From positions 46,888,281 to 46,952,280 of the forward strand of contig NC_061119.1 of assembly GCF_002878395.1 (NCBI RefSeq): 64,000 bases of DNA, read 5' to 3'. The stretch comes from Capsicum annuum (Eukaryota > Streptophyta > Magnoliopsida > Solanales > Solanaceae). The position numbers and the translations under genes were made by a program. The number at the start of each line of letters is the position of its first letter. Within the stretch, counting starts at the first letter, position 1. The notes beneath the pieces were generated by a model that worked only from the letters and a program-made list of their open reading frames with translations, was not told the origin of the DNA and did no database searches. This document shows positions 34,981-49,254 of the stretch, piece by piece.

Positions 34981-35666
34981 AAAGAATTTTAAACTCTACC
35001 TCTAATGTGAATAGAATCAAAGGAGGCGTATTCATAATTTTAAATTTTGTGGATTCAATCTCTCGTGATTTTTAATACTGGGGGGTCAATAATTAGAAAT
35101 TCGAGGTTAATCATGCGCAAGTTGAATCAATACATATAAGTGGATAACTTAGTCCATATTGGATTACTATCTGAACCAATCATATGTTGCTATGTTTTAG
35201 AACATTTTTCACCCAAACACCAATGTTAAAAGGGTATTTAGACAAGTGGAATCTTAATATATCATTTAGTTGGCTATTTAAAATTCCATTTTGTTGGTGA
35301 GAATTTGATTTCCAATGTTGTAATCCCCTCCTCATTACCTCCTCCTCTACCTCCAATTCTTTTAAAAAAAGAGTACTTAGACATTCAATAAGGAAAATTT
35401 TAACCCATTTCTAAGCGAAAAAAATAACAATGATACCGGGTGCCACAAAAAATGAGATATACTTTTTTAATCATACAATATGCTATGTTCCTAAATTTAT
35501 ATGCAACGCTACTTTGCCAAATGTTGAGACATCTAGACAAAATTCAATAGGTACGAGACATTTTAGGCCCAAGCTAAAAAATAAATATGGTCTACCGGGT
35601 GTCAGAACAATAAAAAATGAGCTATTTTTGTTTTTAATAATTTGCTATGCTAGGTAGATTTATATG
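34981..35666. other. Spacer left of the copia element
   Basis: A short plus-strand frame (35430-35657) spans an imperfect direct repeat (accgggtg.ca.aa.aa.aatga) and matches no family. Nothing else is recognised. Confidence 0.35.
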
Positions 35667-36001
35667 TGTTGGGTTCTAGTAATGAAATGTGAATGGAAAA
35701 TGGATTAAAAAACAAATGAAAGAAAAAAATGAATTGTGCTTTCATTTGTAGAGTGTTTTTTTCACATTGGTAGGAGAAAGAAACATTCATGTGCTTAAGT
35801 ATAAAAACACTCCTCCTTGTTGTTAGTGAGACAAGAAGAAGACAAACCTCACGCCGTCATCGTCGTCGCTCACCCGCTCGGCTTGGCTTCGACTTTTAGA
35901 TCGAGAGACTATCTTTTTGGACAAAATTCTTTTGAAACTTGAGAGTTAATAATTTTTTAATCCAAAAATCCGACACGCACGAGCACGTATAGACGCATGT
36001 C
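35667..36001 (+). mobile_element. Copia element, 5' LTR, first part
   Basis: It begins TGTTGGGTTCTAGTAATG, a common start of copia LTRs, with TATAAAAA at 35800-35807 and a CG-rich transcribed part (cgtcatcgtcgtcgctcacc). It is cut at 36001 by the solo LTR and resumes at 39805 after the duplicated ATGTC. The element's other target duplication lies beyond the window. Confidence 0.65.
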
Positions 36002-38981
36002 TGTAATGACCCTTCAGGTCATTTTCCATATTTATGCTTGTCTTCATCGTTTGAGTTTCTCCATAGTTGTCCCAAGTCATTTATGACTTGCTAGGACCGA
36101 CGGTTGTTACCGGGCAGTTCTTTTATTTTTTAGAGCGAATTCCCTGTTTTGAAGTATTCATTGGTTCCAAATGACCATCAAGAAAAATCTTCAGTGAGAC
36201 GATCTTGAATGTGAATTTCGACTGTTCCATCAGATCCGCAATATTGATTTTAGTCTAGGTAAACCTTTGGTTTGGGTTTCAGTGCACCCGAGCTCATTTT
36301 GACCTATTGATCAGAAAGTTGAAAAATCAAAATATGGGTGTGGGACCAAAAGGACCTAATTTTAACTCTTTCTTATTTCCCATTCTTACTTATTTGAATA
36401 TACTTGAACATGCAAACTATTTAATCTAGATAAATTCCTAAGGTGTTACCATTTTTATTTTATCACGGATTTTATTCAAATCGCAATTTTATTAAAATGG
36501 TTCTTTCGATTGTTCTTCCTAAAACTAGTTTTAAAAGTAAATTGTTAAGTCTTCTATGTTAAATGGCACTTGTCTTTGTTCACATGACTAATTGCCTATT
36601 TAGGTTAAAATAATTTCTTCAAACCAAGAAAGCTAATTTGTTCTTGAAAATCCTAGCTTTCTGTAGTTAATTATGAATTAAGTAACATATTTTTCAATTG
36701 AAATATTTCTTAATTTTTTCTCAAATCCTAACCTTTTTCTTATTAATTATGAATTAAGTAAAATATTTCTCAAGTAGAATATTTTGTAATAGTTTCTCAA
36801 AAAATTAATCATAAATTAGGCGGAATATTTCATAATTTTTTCTCAAACTCGTTTGAATAAACAAATGTCAGTTTTTAAACATGGAAATGAATGGTTTTGG
36901 TAAAAGCAATCCTTTTTAAACAGACGCTCCTGAGTGCCTTAAAACCTTCTTAGGGCGTTAATTAAACCCTTACTCAGTTTCTCTGATTTCGAAGATTTAT
37001 TTCTATTTTTGAATCTTTGAAATTTCTTGAAGTTTTTCTTGATATTTTCTATAAAAATCAAGTTGTGACTCTAAAAATCTTTTCTCAAAAATTATTTTAA
37101 ATTTTTCTTGAATTTTTGAAATAGTTTAAAAGGGTCTAGACCATTTTCTTTAAAATAAAATTCAAAAAGAGATAAAACACCGTGTTATAATAATGATTGA
37201 ATATCTGAGGAGTGTTTATCAGTGTAAAGGATACAATTACAGTTTAAGAATACATATATGTTTGTATATACATCTCTCCGGTGTGGGACGGAGAAAGATG
37301 CGGTATGTTAATTACGAATTTATTGATAGGACACTGGTGATGGTATGAATAGATTTGGTACATTCATGAGTATTATATCAGTAATTGATGTGATTGTGGC
37401 TGAAATATGATCTTACGATTGTTCTACCTAATTAACAGTTAAGCTATTTGGTAACTAGTTGTCTATTAGGGGACTATAGAACTTGATGGCTAGAATCTAA
37501 TGTATTAGTTAATGAATCTTGCTTAGTTGAAACATGGAGATAGTGACGGTTAATGCGTGACTTATGGTGAGGTCGGGTCTAGCATAGGTGAAGATTTGTT
37601 GTTATTGATGACTAAGTTCACGATGTTGATTAGTCGATCATCGAGGAATTGTGTGTTAATAAGGCTAGATAATAAGAGATGTTGGTAACAAGAGGTGACT
37701 AGTTAATGACTTTGAATAGTTGCTAAATGATTAACTAAGAAATAGTAAAGCAAGAATTAGTTGGTAAGTGATGGTTAGTTAACGAATTATGTCAGTTAAT
37801 AAAAGATGGTTAGGGGACAAGTTGTAATGTGTTGTCTAGTAATGTTTAATAGATATAGGATGATTAGTTGATAATAATGAATAGTGGATAAATGGCGGTT
37901 TTGGTCTAGTGATGAACCTTGACTAGATGTTAGATATTGGCTATTAAATAAATTGTGGTTAGTTGTTATCCTATGAATAAGGATTATGTGAATGATAATG
38001 TTTAGGCCAATAACTAGAGGATATGTGATGACTAGCGAACTAGTGATTCTATTATAATAAGTGTTGGTTAGCTACTAACGAGTAGTTCGGAAGTATTGAC
38101 TAGATCGATATTCTATGGTGATATGACTATGTTTATGAGTATTTTAGTGTATGTTATTTGGTAATGACTTTTGTGATGATATTGATACCCTCCAAGGCCG
38201 AAGGATACTATTGTTATGATATTGATGTCCGGCAAGGCCGGCGGATACTATTGATGATGTATTAATACTCGGTAAGGTAGGAGGATACTATTGCGATGAT
38301 ATTGATACCCGGCAAAGTCGTAGGATACTGTTGTGATGATGTTGATATCCAACAAGGCCAGAGAATATATTGATGATATATTTATACCCGACTCAGCCAG
38401 AGGATACTATTGATGAAATGTTGATACCCGACAAGGTCGAAAGTTGATAACGGTGATGATGGTCCTGCAGAGGAAAATTATGATGAGCTGTGATATAAAT
38501 TGTGTACTTTGCATTTATTCTTGTATGCGCATCGCCTATCACCAGTATGCACCTATATTTATCAGTCGGTATGGGACGATTGCATATATATGAGTGAAGA
38601 ATATGCCTTGTGTTGTTATATGCTTGTTGAACCTTCCGAGTCTGGGGCGGTAGGGGTACACATAGGCTCGGCCAGGTATTTAGTTGTTCGTAGTAGTCGG
38701 TTATTTACGATATTATTGATATTATTATTATTATCATTGTTATGATAATTATTAAGGCTAGCCTATGACATATTGGTCATTGATCTGGTATCAGGATTGA
38801 GGTATGTCTTTGGCCTCTGCTATCTTATGATTGCAGTACTATGCATGATTATTCTATGTCTAGCCATGTGGATTAAAAATCCTGAGTATGTTAGTGTTGA
38901 ATCTTGATAGTATTATAATGAGGTCTTAAAACAAGAACATGATGATCAAGGTTATTCTTGAGATGACCTCCTGTATATAGG

Positions 38982-39015
<34 letters not shown>

Positions 39016-39799
39016 CTATATAAAGTTGTGATACTATCGTATATTCCTTCCTTCGTTATTCATATTGTATAGTCGTTCCTTCGCCTTGTATATTACTATA
39101 TATCTTTATTTCGCTCTTTATTTGTATATTGACCTGGGATATACGGTATAGTTTAGGAAAATATTAAATGTAGATGGAATAGGATAGTTCACCTTGATAC
39201 TTCCTTAGTCTTATTATGTTAGACTATTGAACATGAACAGGATCGATGTCCCATATTATTCTCATTGACTAGTTATATGATTTCTAGACTTTTGAGTGTA
39301 GTTTCCATTCTGTTTATATGATGTATATATGCTTTGTCTTTGGATCTCAATTGGCAGTTTCCAAATGAGTACCATTCTTTTGGTACTCATACTATACTTC
39401 TGCAGCCTGCAGATCATAATAAGGGTTATCACCGTTCATGTGTGCATCATGCGGAGCAGCCCTGGTTTGGAGACTTAGAGTGAGCTCCTCACGTTCGGAG
39501 TATTACTTGTGTTTCTCCAATGTATTAGACTAGTCTCTAAGTTGTATTTAGAGATAATTTATATCATCGTGTTTCTCCTTGACATATCACTTTTGTACTC
39601 TTATTATGTTTAGAAGCTCTTGTACTGATACCATCAGGTTTTGGAATTCTTCTATGTATTTATCTTTATTTCATATATTCTGCATTTTTTTCTTATATTA
39701 TTAAGTAGTCTGTTACTAGCTGTTCTGGACTACGGGTTGGCTTGCTTACTAGTAGGTAATGGTAGGCGCCATCATGACCTGAGAAGTTGGATCGTGACA
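36002..39799 (+). mobile_element. Solo LTR, gypsy type, 3.8 kb, TSD ATGTC
   Basis: It starts TGTAATGACCCTTCAGG and ends GGATCGTGACA, and is flanked by ATGTC at 35997-36001 and 39800-39804 exactly. No second LTR, primer site, purine tract or coding domain occurs inside. It is therefore best read as a solo LTR left by recombination. Orientation is from the start/end type. It contains a 40-base tandem array (38181-38455) and a (TA)n tract near 38985-39013. Short plus-strand frames (38500-38745, 39641-39844) are not genes. A 3.8-kb LTR is long but in the range of plant gypsy elements. Confidence 0.9.
38181..38455. repeat. 40-bp tandem array, 7 copies, inside the solo LTR
   Basis: Units start at 38181, 38221, 38261, 38301, 38341, 38380 and 38420. 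Each has the pattern attgatacccggcaaggcc followed by ggatactattg. Tandem blocks of this kind in the U5 side of long gypsy LTRs are common. Copies are quite diverged. Confidence 0.9.
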
Positions 39800-40675
39800 A
39801 TGTCACAATGCACTTCAAAGGGACATGATCCTACAATACACTAGAATGACGAAAAAGTGAGATGCAGGTGCATCTAGACATGTGAGAACACATATGCTAG
39901 TGCATCTCAATCCATATGTACACCCTCAACATCATGTTTTCTGAAGCAACGCAATATGCGGCCGCTTGTACTTATGTGCAGATGCACATGGGATTGCATG
40001 TGGGCCCACCATTTGAAAAAGGGTGCAACTTTTCAGAAGCATCGTTTGTTTTTTGAAGCAGCACTTTTTGGCTATAAATACCTAATTTTTGCTCATGTAT
40101 TGGCGCGAAATTTGAAGAAAAAAGTACTATTCTTCTTGAAAAACTCAAGTGTGATTTACTACCATTGAGTATGTTCGTAATCGATAGAATTTGTGGTACC
40201 ACCTTTCTGTTGATGCAATTCATTTTATTTTGGAAGGATATGTTCCGTAACCTTTGGTACTTGAGGAAAATAATTTCCTTAAGTAAGCACAATGAAATTC
40301 AGTGAACTTGAATCTTTCTATCTTCATCTATTTCTTATTGGTTTTTCTATTTTTCTGAAAATAATTTTTAAACTTTTTATTGTTTTGAACTTATTATTGG
40401 AGTTCATATTGTAAATACAGATTTTGTAACCCATAAACAAAAATCTTAAGGAAATTAGGTATATCTGTATTTTGAATTTTTTATATTAAAACTTTTTGAT
40501 TTTCTACTCTGTTTGAACTTGATATTGATTAGAAGATATAAAGATTTTATCAGAATTTAAAGTTCGTTTGGTTAACAATTTGAAGAATACAAAAACTTCA
40601 TTGTTAAACTAAAAATAAGTTGTATAAAGTTTGAATTTTTTTGTTAGTATTCTAAATACTAAGTTATTTTTCTAA
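39800..40675 (+). mobile_element. Copia element, rest of 5' LTR and leader
   Basis: This continues the copia LTR after the solo LTR. It includes gcaatatgcggccgc (about 39950), a TATAAATA at 40073-40080 and a T/A-rich leader up to the gag start at about 40676. The LTR end and primer-binding site are not clear to me, so the LTR/leader border is undefined. Small frames on both strands around 40000-40290 are not convincing genes. Confidence 0.55.
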
Positions 40676-42417
40676 TTGTGTCAGAAAAATAAATATGAAA
40701 ATAAAGTCAAAGTTGAAGCGGTCAATGTTGCAGCAACAAATGTTGCATCTTCAAGTTGTTCATGTGTTGCTCCTGTCAGGACACCGACTGAAAGATCAAA
40801 AAAAATATGGTGTGGATTTCAAAAGATGGCAATAAAAGATGTTCTTCTCCTTGACTACTCTAAGTATACAGAAGTTCATCAATGAGAGCTCTTCTACTTG
40901 AATACTCTAGGTATACAAAAGTTCATTAATGAGAGTATTCCCGACTTGTTGGAATCAAGTCTGGAAAAAAATACTTCTTAGCGACTGAAGCTTGAAAACA
41001 CTCAGATTTTCTGTGTAAAAACTACATTTTAAGTGGGCTTCAAGATGATTTGTACAATGTTTATAGCAACATGAATACCTCAAAGGAACTCTGCGATACT
41101 TTAGAAAAGAAGCACAAAACAGAGGATTCTAAATGAAAAAAATTATTGTTGCAAAGTTCTTGACTTCAAAATGGTAGATAGCAAAATTGTTGTTACCCAA
41201 GTTCATCTGTTGCAACTAATAATCCACGATCTCCTTACTGAAGGTATAAACTTATATAATACCTTTGTTGAACACATTAAGTTTATTCGTGATACTTACA
41301 TAACCTTGATGTAGATTTGGTTGTGAATGATGCATTTCAAATGGCTGCTATAATTGAGAAGTTACCACCTTTGTGAAAGGACTTATAAAATTACTTGAAA
41401 CACAAATGGAAGGAGATGACAGTCGAAAATCTCATTGTAAGTTTGAGAATCGAAGAGGTTAACAAGTCTGTGAAAAAGAGGTCACTTAAAAATCCAGCAA
41501 TATTTGAAGCAAATATATTTGAAGATGATCCTACAAAATCAAAGAAGAGAAAGAAAGTATTTAGACAACAATGAAATTCACCTAAGAAAAATTCAAAGAA
41601 AATTGCTTCAATTGTGGAAAAGTTGATTATAAGGCTCCTGACTATTGGTCTCCATAAAAGGGCAAAAAAACAGATCATCAAACATGGTTGAATCTAAGAG
41701 ATGGTGGATGGATTTTGATAACTCTCCTTGTGTTTGAGCCAAAAAGAAACTCTTTGCATCATATGCTTTGGCTCAGCCTGATGAAAAAATATTTATGGCA
41801 AACTCCACTACTTTAAAAGTTGAAGGAATAGGAAAAATTTTCTTGAAGATGACATCTGGTAGGGTGGAGATACTAAACAATATCCTTCATATTTTGGAGT
41901 CACGAATAAACTTGATTTTAATATCACTTCTGACTAAGAAAGGATTAAATGTGTCTTTGTTTTGGATAAAATTGTGATAAGAATGAAGTATATGTTGGAA
42001 AATATTACCTCACCGAGGGTCTTTTTAGGATCAATATAATAACTGTTGATATGAATAAAAGTTCTGTTTCATCCTACTAACATGAGTCAAATAAAATATG
42101 ACATGAAAGTTCAGAACAAGCCAATTATAAAACCTTGAGTTATGCCTAATATTGAGTGCAATAAATTACAATGTCAAACATGTGTTGAGTCTAAGTATGC
42201 TAAGTATCCTTATAAATTTGTCGAAAGAAATTTCAATTTCATATAAATGATTTAAGAAAATATATGTGATATGAAGTAACACTATCTCGTGGTGGAAAAA
42301 AGTATTTCATAATTTTTGTTGATGATTGCACTAGATATTTTTACGTTTATTTGCTTAATAGTAAGGATGAAGTGATAAAAGCATTTAGGCAATATAAACT
42401 GAAGTTGAAAATTAGTT
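40676..42417 (+). pseudogene. Copia gag-protease-integrase, first part, decayed
   Basis: In order the frames give an N-terminal gag block (NKVKVEAVNVAAT), the DFKRWQ motif of copia gag, then IIEKLPPL and LIVSLRIEEVNKS. A zinc knuckle follows at 41604-41647. Its CX2CX4HX4C is damaged: His and the last Cys are both Tyr (NCFNCGKVDYKAPDYW). The protease DSGA is altered to DFDN after WWM (about 41705), then SYALAQPDEKIFMANSTT. The integrase HHCC finger is partly kept (CQTC near 42175), and FVDDCTRYFYVYLL-like text leads to the break at 42417. There are many stops and shifts. The partner half resumes at 61477. Confidence 0.88.
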
Positions 42418-44750
42418 TGCAATGATCCATTTCGTCGTTACTGGAAATAATTGCGGTAAATAAATAAGAACCTTAGTCATCATACTTTATAGGAACAATT
42501 CCTTAGAACGGAAGTGTATTGGACATGTACTAAGGTCATACAATACCCCTAGCACAAAGTTAAGTTGAGAGTGTTCTTACTGATTAAGTTTCGAGATAAT
42601 TTTAAACTATGATCAAATTCAAATGAGCATATCTCCTAGAGTATAAAGAGTAATAGGCTGAAGTACACACTAAGTTAAATATCTTTGAGTTTTCTTTCTA
42701 ATAAATCTGACCATATATTTATTCTCCTTCAGAGTAAAAAGTTATGACCATTTTACTGAACACTATAAGGATTGAGAAAATATCGCTGCAATGGTAATTT
42801 AACTACTACAACGGTAACAAACAGTATTTAATGCTGAGTTTGACAGATTTCAACCTCAAAACTCAAACATTTCATTTCTAAGCCCTATAGGGACAATTTA
42901 CTCATGGTTGGGATAAATATTCTTTGTTGAGGCAACTTTCTTCTGTCATCTTCTTCGTATTTCAACCCTTTAATATTCTAGAATCCTTAGAAAATCTTTA
43001 ATGATGAAATTCTTGAAAATTTAAATCCTAAGTTCATACCTATTAGGTAAAACTGATGAATTAGGTTAATATCACCTAAATCACTTCTTAAGTTTTCATT
43101 AACGATTTCTAGCATGAATTAATGATTCTAAAACTTTAAATTAGTGGTTGGGGACTTGAATTCAATATATATAAAACCCTTAGCATTGAAACTCTATTAA
43201 TGGAATTGTGTTGAATATGATAGAGTCTTTTAATGGGTAATTGACCTTCGAGTAATGTTTTAGAGCGTGAATAAAGGTAGAATTAGTGGGTTGAATTCTT
43301 AAATGGTTATTTAAATAATAGCTGTTTATTACTCTTATAATTATGTGGTTTCTAGATATTTGGGCTAATGAAATCATGATGGGAAAAAAGAGCAATTTTG
43401 ATGGGGCTTGCTTGTTCCGAGCTATTCAATCAAGGTAGGTTATGATTTTATATGTAGTAGACTTGATTTAGAAGTATTTAATTTTGGCAGTAATACCAAA
43501 AAAATTCTTGTCTTAGACCTCCAGGCACGGTATTTGAATGTATTAAACTATTAAAAATTATTAAAAATATGATTAGGCTTGAATAATATCGTGGATTATT
43601 GTTATACTCAGCTGATACGATACCAGTTGCTTGAAATAGTGAAATATGGTGAGAATGATAATTGATTGAAAGTAATGTATTAATAAGATAATTGTGTGTT
43701 AGCATCTTTTATGTCAATTTCTTGATGGATATTTGTGTTGTATGACTTGATTGATAAATTTTGAAGTTATTATATGAATCTGAACGATAATAGAAGAATT
43801 AGGTGATCTTATAACCTATAAAGTGGTCTTTAATGTCTTTAAAGGGGGTGAAACAGATATGGTGTACATTTGAAGTAAGAGACATGCTTTTTAGAAGATA
43901 GTAAAGAGGATTGATTGTGACAAGAAGACGTGATGATATAACTTAAGAACCTAAGGCTAAATTTTGCAAGTGCTAGAAAGTAAGATGTTTAAAGGTGGAT
44001 AACCCTAGTTAGAATTACAAGTTTAATAGAGCCAAGTAGTTAAATAATAGGCTATAAAGGATGTCATCTTGAAACTTAGTTGTAACTTGAACAAAAGGGT
44101 GACTAGATAGCAACTAAATTACCAGTTCAATATGAATAAAAGAGATTCATATTGGTTAGTAAAATAGGATAATGAATTAGAGTATAGATATCAATCTTGG
44201 TAGAATATGCACTCCTGAATGGATACCTGATGAATTGGTCTTCAGACATGATTTGATTGATAATTGGATTTGATAATGGCTAATTAAGTAAGTGGTGAAT
44301 AGGCCTTTGGACATACTAATGATTATGGATGCAATTAATAGGTTGTCCTTAATTGTATGTTTTGTTTCGATCGTTGTTGCTTGCATCTGATTTCAATTGG
44401 GTAAATATGATTTGCCTTCATGCATTGCTTATAATTATTAATTGCATTTGCATTTTCATATACATTGATGATATTTGTGATGGAGGATAGAGTACCATGC
44501 CGATATGAATATGATTATTGGTTATGATAGAGTGGATACCATGCTGGTATGGATATGATATGTTCGTTATGATGGATCAGGTACTACGAGGATACGGTAT
44601 TATGATGTGGATGAGTTAAAAAGGGAAGAGAAACTGTGCATAATTTCATATATACATTCATTCATATGCATTGAATATTCATTTATATTTATATTTTGTT
44701 GTTGGTTTCTTGCATGGACCGAGTTATATTGATGAGAAATGGAGGTTCCT
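42418..44750 (+). mobile_element. Gypsy-type LTR inserted in copia integrase, left part
   Basis: It starts TGCAATGATCCATTTCGTCG directly after tagtt (42413-42417). No coding frame is found. Typical LTR text includes aaaagttatgaccatttt, a leader with attctttgttgaggcaac, and repeated ggataccatgc phrases near 44490-44550. It continues at 60587 after the chromovirus. Combined length is about 3.2 kb. With both ends and no interior domain, it reads as a second solo LTR. Confidence 0.75.
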
Positions 44751-46002
44751 TATAATGCCTCGAGTTTGTACTCCGGATGCCACATGGTGCTTACGACCCC
44801 AAAGGACCACAAGCAAACCCATGATTGGTGCCTATTGTGAGCACTGAATAATAATACTAAAAAAATGCAGAAAATAGGCTGAAATGCCATAAGGTTCATA
44901 ATCTGAATACTGATAAAGAATAACAACTGTAATATCATCTGAAAACTAAAATACTGTCTAAGCTAGTCTAGTCTGAAAAGCCTCTAACTGAACTATCTGA
45001 ATGTGGAGTGATGGGACAAGCCCCCAATTAAATCTAACTAATGAAGTACTAAATCTACTGTAATACTAAAATAAAAGCATATCCTCGATAGATGAGGACT
45101 CACTACTGGATCTAATGTTGCTGATTGAATCTGTCTAAGCGTGGTCAGGAACATGAGCGTTCGAACCTATGATATGAGATATCAAAGCGCAAAGAAAGAG
45201 TATGCGTCAGTACGTGGAATGTACTGGTATGCTAGATTAGGTAAGGTTGAATGCAGGGATTCATATGAATGAACAGTAACTGACTGAATGATATAGAGTA
45301 ACTGAAATTGTTGTAAATACTGAGTATGCAATACTGTGCATATATATGTATAATGTATCTGAGCTTTTACCAAAGATGAGTACTGAGTTTTGATACTGAG
45401 TAACTGATATCTGTAATTTTTATAACTGAATTACTGATACTGAGTAACTATGTCTGACAATCCTGATTCTATAGAACTGAACTGAGTTCTAAACTAAGAC
45501 TGAAACTGAGACTGGGAGGTAATCATCTAACCGACATGCCCCAAATAAGATAACTGGGGTCCAATCTATAACTCCAGTTAGAAGAGTGTTAGTACCATGC
45601 TACAGGTAAAGACAAGCTGAAGAGTTACCCTCATCTGGCAGGTACTCTAATGAGAATGGTGGCACCCTCAACTGGCAGGTTAAAACAACTCATCAACCCT
45701 CAACTGGTAGGTTGATGTCTCAACCTACGCTGGCTATGTAGTTCTGGAATGCAAGGACTGCTTCTAAGGATCACACCCTCTACTGGAAGGTGAGCCCCCA
45801 TCCATGGGTTCACTCAGTGCTGAATCTTACTCCCAACTGAATAAACCGTGGACGAATTACTAGACTTTACTGGATTTGACTGAATTATTACTGATCGTGT
45901 TGATTGACTGAACTGGACTGAGTTCACTGAGTTCTATAACTGAATGAGTACTACTGTTTCGTGATATGACTGAGACTATTCTGTAACTACTGTAGCTCTA
46001 GG
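44751..46002 (-). mobile_element. Chromovirus 3' LTR, distal part
   Basis: The plus strand begins TATAATGCCTCGAG, the inverted counterpart of the CGGGGCATTATA end of the solo LTR at 26.7 kb. The region is an inverted relative of 25250-26738, with ccctcaactggcaggtt phrases matching the tatatgagggt phrases there. It is cut at 46002 by the CACTA element and continues at 54735. The flanking ttcct (44746-44750) compares with ttctt (60587-60591) at the far side of the whole element. Confidence 0.8.
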
Positions 46003-46182
46003 CACTACTAGAAAACTCTAAATTACATGAGAATTTTACCTAGGGAATAATATCGACGGAAATACATGCGGATTTACCTACAAAAATATTAAATTCCTTA
46101 ACATTAAAATATATTACTTGCGAACTATATATTTACAAAAAATTTCACAGGTAAATTTGGTGCCATATTGCGGAAATTTCAT

Positions 46183-46753
46183 ACTTGCGACATTACCTGG
46201 GGAAATATATCGACGGGTATTTTATCTCTAGGTAAATCTGCAGGTATATGGACAAATATATATATTTTTTAAATCCGTAGAAAAATCCTCATATAATTTA
46301 TCGTACGGATTTACTTAGAGATATTTTGGTGGAAATTTATGTAATGGATTTTATTACCTAGAAAATTATTTGGGGATTTTGTGCAACGAATTTTACTGGG
46401 GATTTATTCTTGGGAATTTACCTGCTATATTATTACTTGCGACATTACTTGAGGAAATATATCGGCGGGTATTTTATCTCTAGGTAAATCCGCATATATG
46501 GACAAATATATATATATTTTGTAAATCTACAGAAAAATTTCAGGTAATTTATCCTACGGATTTACTTAGAGATATTTTGATGAAAATTTATATAATAGAT
46601 TTTATTACCTGGAAAATTATTTGAGGATTTTGTGCTGCGAATTTCGCTGAGGATTATTCGTGGGAATTTACCTGGGAAATTATTACTTGCGACATTACCT
46701 GGGGAAATGTAACGGTGGGTATTTTATCTCTAGGTAAATCCGCAGGTATATGG

Positions 46754-46791
<38 letters not shown>

Positions 46792-47215
46792 AAATTCATA
46801 GAAAAACTCTCAGGTAATTTATCCTACGAATTTACGTAGAGATATTTTGGTAGAAATTTATGTAATGAATTTTATTACCTGAAAAATTATTTGGGAATTT
46901 TGTTCTGTGGATTTTTGTGGAGATTTATTCTTGAGGATTTACCTGCGAAATTACTACTTGCGACATTACCTGAAGAAATGTATCGACTCTTATTTTATCT
47001 CTAGGTAAATCCGTAGGTATATGAATAAATATATATATTTTTTAAATTCATAGGAAAATCCCTAGGTAATTTATCCTACGAATTTACGTAGAGATATTTT
47101 GGTGGAAAATTATATAATGTATTTTATTACCTGAAAAATTATTTGGCGATTTTGTGCTGCGAATTTTGCTAAGAATTTATTCTTGGGGATTTACCTACAA
47201 AATTATTACCTGGGA
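46183..47215. repeat. ~250-bp tandem array in the CACTA left subterminal region
   Basis: The phrase acttgcgacattacctgggg recurs at 46183, 46435, 46685 and 46956, and in diverged form at 47208. Spacings are about 252, 250, 271 and 252 bases, the longer unit being due to an expanded (TA)n at 46758-46790. Each unit ends with tcttgggaatttacctg. The array multiplies the subterminal motif set. Confidence 0.92.
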
Positions 47216-47370
47216 CATTATTGGGGGGGTTGTGTTGCTACAAATGTAGCTGAAATTATTTCTTGGAAATTTATTTACAAAATTATTACTTGGAAAATTA
47301 TTGGAGGATTGGGTTGCTACAAATTTAGCTAAAATTATTTCTTGGAGATTTACGTAGGATTTTTATGACT

Positions 47371-48148
47371 TAAAAAATTTAAATAGAAAAAGAATAACCT
47401 TGAAGAATAAAAAAATAAAATAAAAAGAAATTAGACATTAGATTGGTGGACACGTATAATCAAGCAAAAGATACTCAATATATTAAAACTAGTTTGTTGA
47501 CATAGATGGTATCACAGATGTATTCGAGCTAAATAAATCTTAGCTTGACACGTTATGTTATCACCAAAAAATTAAAGAGGTCAAATATTATTGTCCTAAG
47601 ATAGGGCAAAGAACGTATAGGGCGTATTTTTCGATTGGTTAATTTAAATAAATTGTAAGACATCATACTACACACGAAAATATAATATATCAATATAATG
47701 TACATTTAGGAGTCATTTGGTGCGAGGTATAACGTATAATAATCACAAAATAAAATAAAATAAATATTTTATTTAAATTGAGTTGAAAGTATTAGGTAAT
47801 TTCAGAATAATATATATGATGAGATTAGGGGTGAGCATTCTGTTTGTTTGATTTATTTATTTAATACCAGTTCGGTTTTTCGATCTTCGGATTGACGAAA
47901 ATGACAACTGTAATCAAACTAAAATAAATTCGATTTCTATAAATCTGGTTTAGTTATTTCGAATTTATTTTAATTTTGAAGATTAGAGTAGTGAGCCTTT
48001 CTTTGTCGGCATTTAAAATTGATAATTTAAAAAAAAATAAAAAAATTTCAAACCTATTTTTCATTTTCAAATATAAAAAACTCAACGTGAATGAAATGAA
48101 ATGAAATAATGGAAATACATTATTTATACTGAATATAATATATATACA

Positions 48149-48196
<48 letters not shown>

Positions 48197-49202
48197 TAAA
48201 AATTTTATATATATAGTAAAATATATATATTATTTATAGAATTTTTTTTTTTCGTTTGACCAATTTTTTTAAAAAAATAAAAAACCGAACCGTTTTAACC
48301 GAATTTCTAAAATTAAAAATCAAAATTGATCCAAAAAATCGAAAGCAAAGTTAAATTTTCCCTAAGAAGACAAGGAGAAGACCCGAAATCAATGTTTCAA
48401 TTGTTAGAGAGATTTTTGAAATCAGAGGTTAGTTTCTTTGATTTATAATTTAGTATTCATAATTATTGTTATCGTTGATTTTAAAGTAATATTATGTGTC
48501 ATATTTTTATTTACACAATTTATTCATAACTAATATGAGAATAATTATATTATTTATTTTACTATTATTTTTATTGTATTAATCCGCAACCTTAGTCATT
48601 TTTTTTTAATTTATTTATTTTCTAGCCTAATTTTTTCAATTTGTAATAATTTTAAACTAATTTTATCCAATTTATGACAATCCTAGCCCAAATTGTGTCC
48701 AACTAAACTCAATTTCAAATTTCATTCAATTGTTTTAAACCATATTCTTAATATTTAGATCTCAACCGTTGATCAATATTTATTTATTATTATTATTATT
48801 ATATTTAAATAGCAGCCTAAGTCGATTCGATTATCTTCTTAATTTTATTTAACGTCTAGCCAACCTTATATCTAATTGATGTCAATTTTAACTGATTTTT
48901 GAATTCAATTTGATTAATTTTTAAACCAAATATGACGTATTATGAGGTAATATACTCGTGTATGTGATGTATATAGTACATATTTCAAAGTTGATTGTCA
49001 ATCAAATGTATATATATATATATATATACATATCTCTCATGTAATGATGTACAGAGTAGTCAAAAGCTAGCTAACTGAATCTATACATCCAAATATTTTA
49101 AATAATATGTTAACATCATATGATCGAGGTAATAATTCACTATTGAAGGTATAATAATGAAGCTAATTAACCGATAGTTCATCAGATTAATACGTTGTAT
49201 TA

Positions 49203-49254
<52 letters not shown>

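Noticed and set aside
36002..39799. Full-length LTR retrotransposon
   Set aside because: No internal second LTR, PBS, PPT or coding domain is visible, so solo LTR is the better reading.
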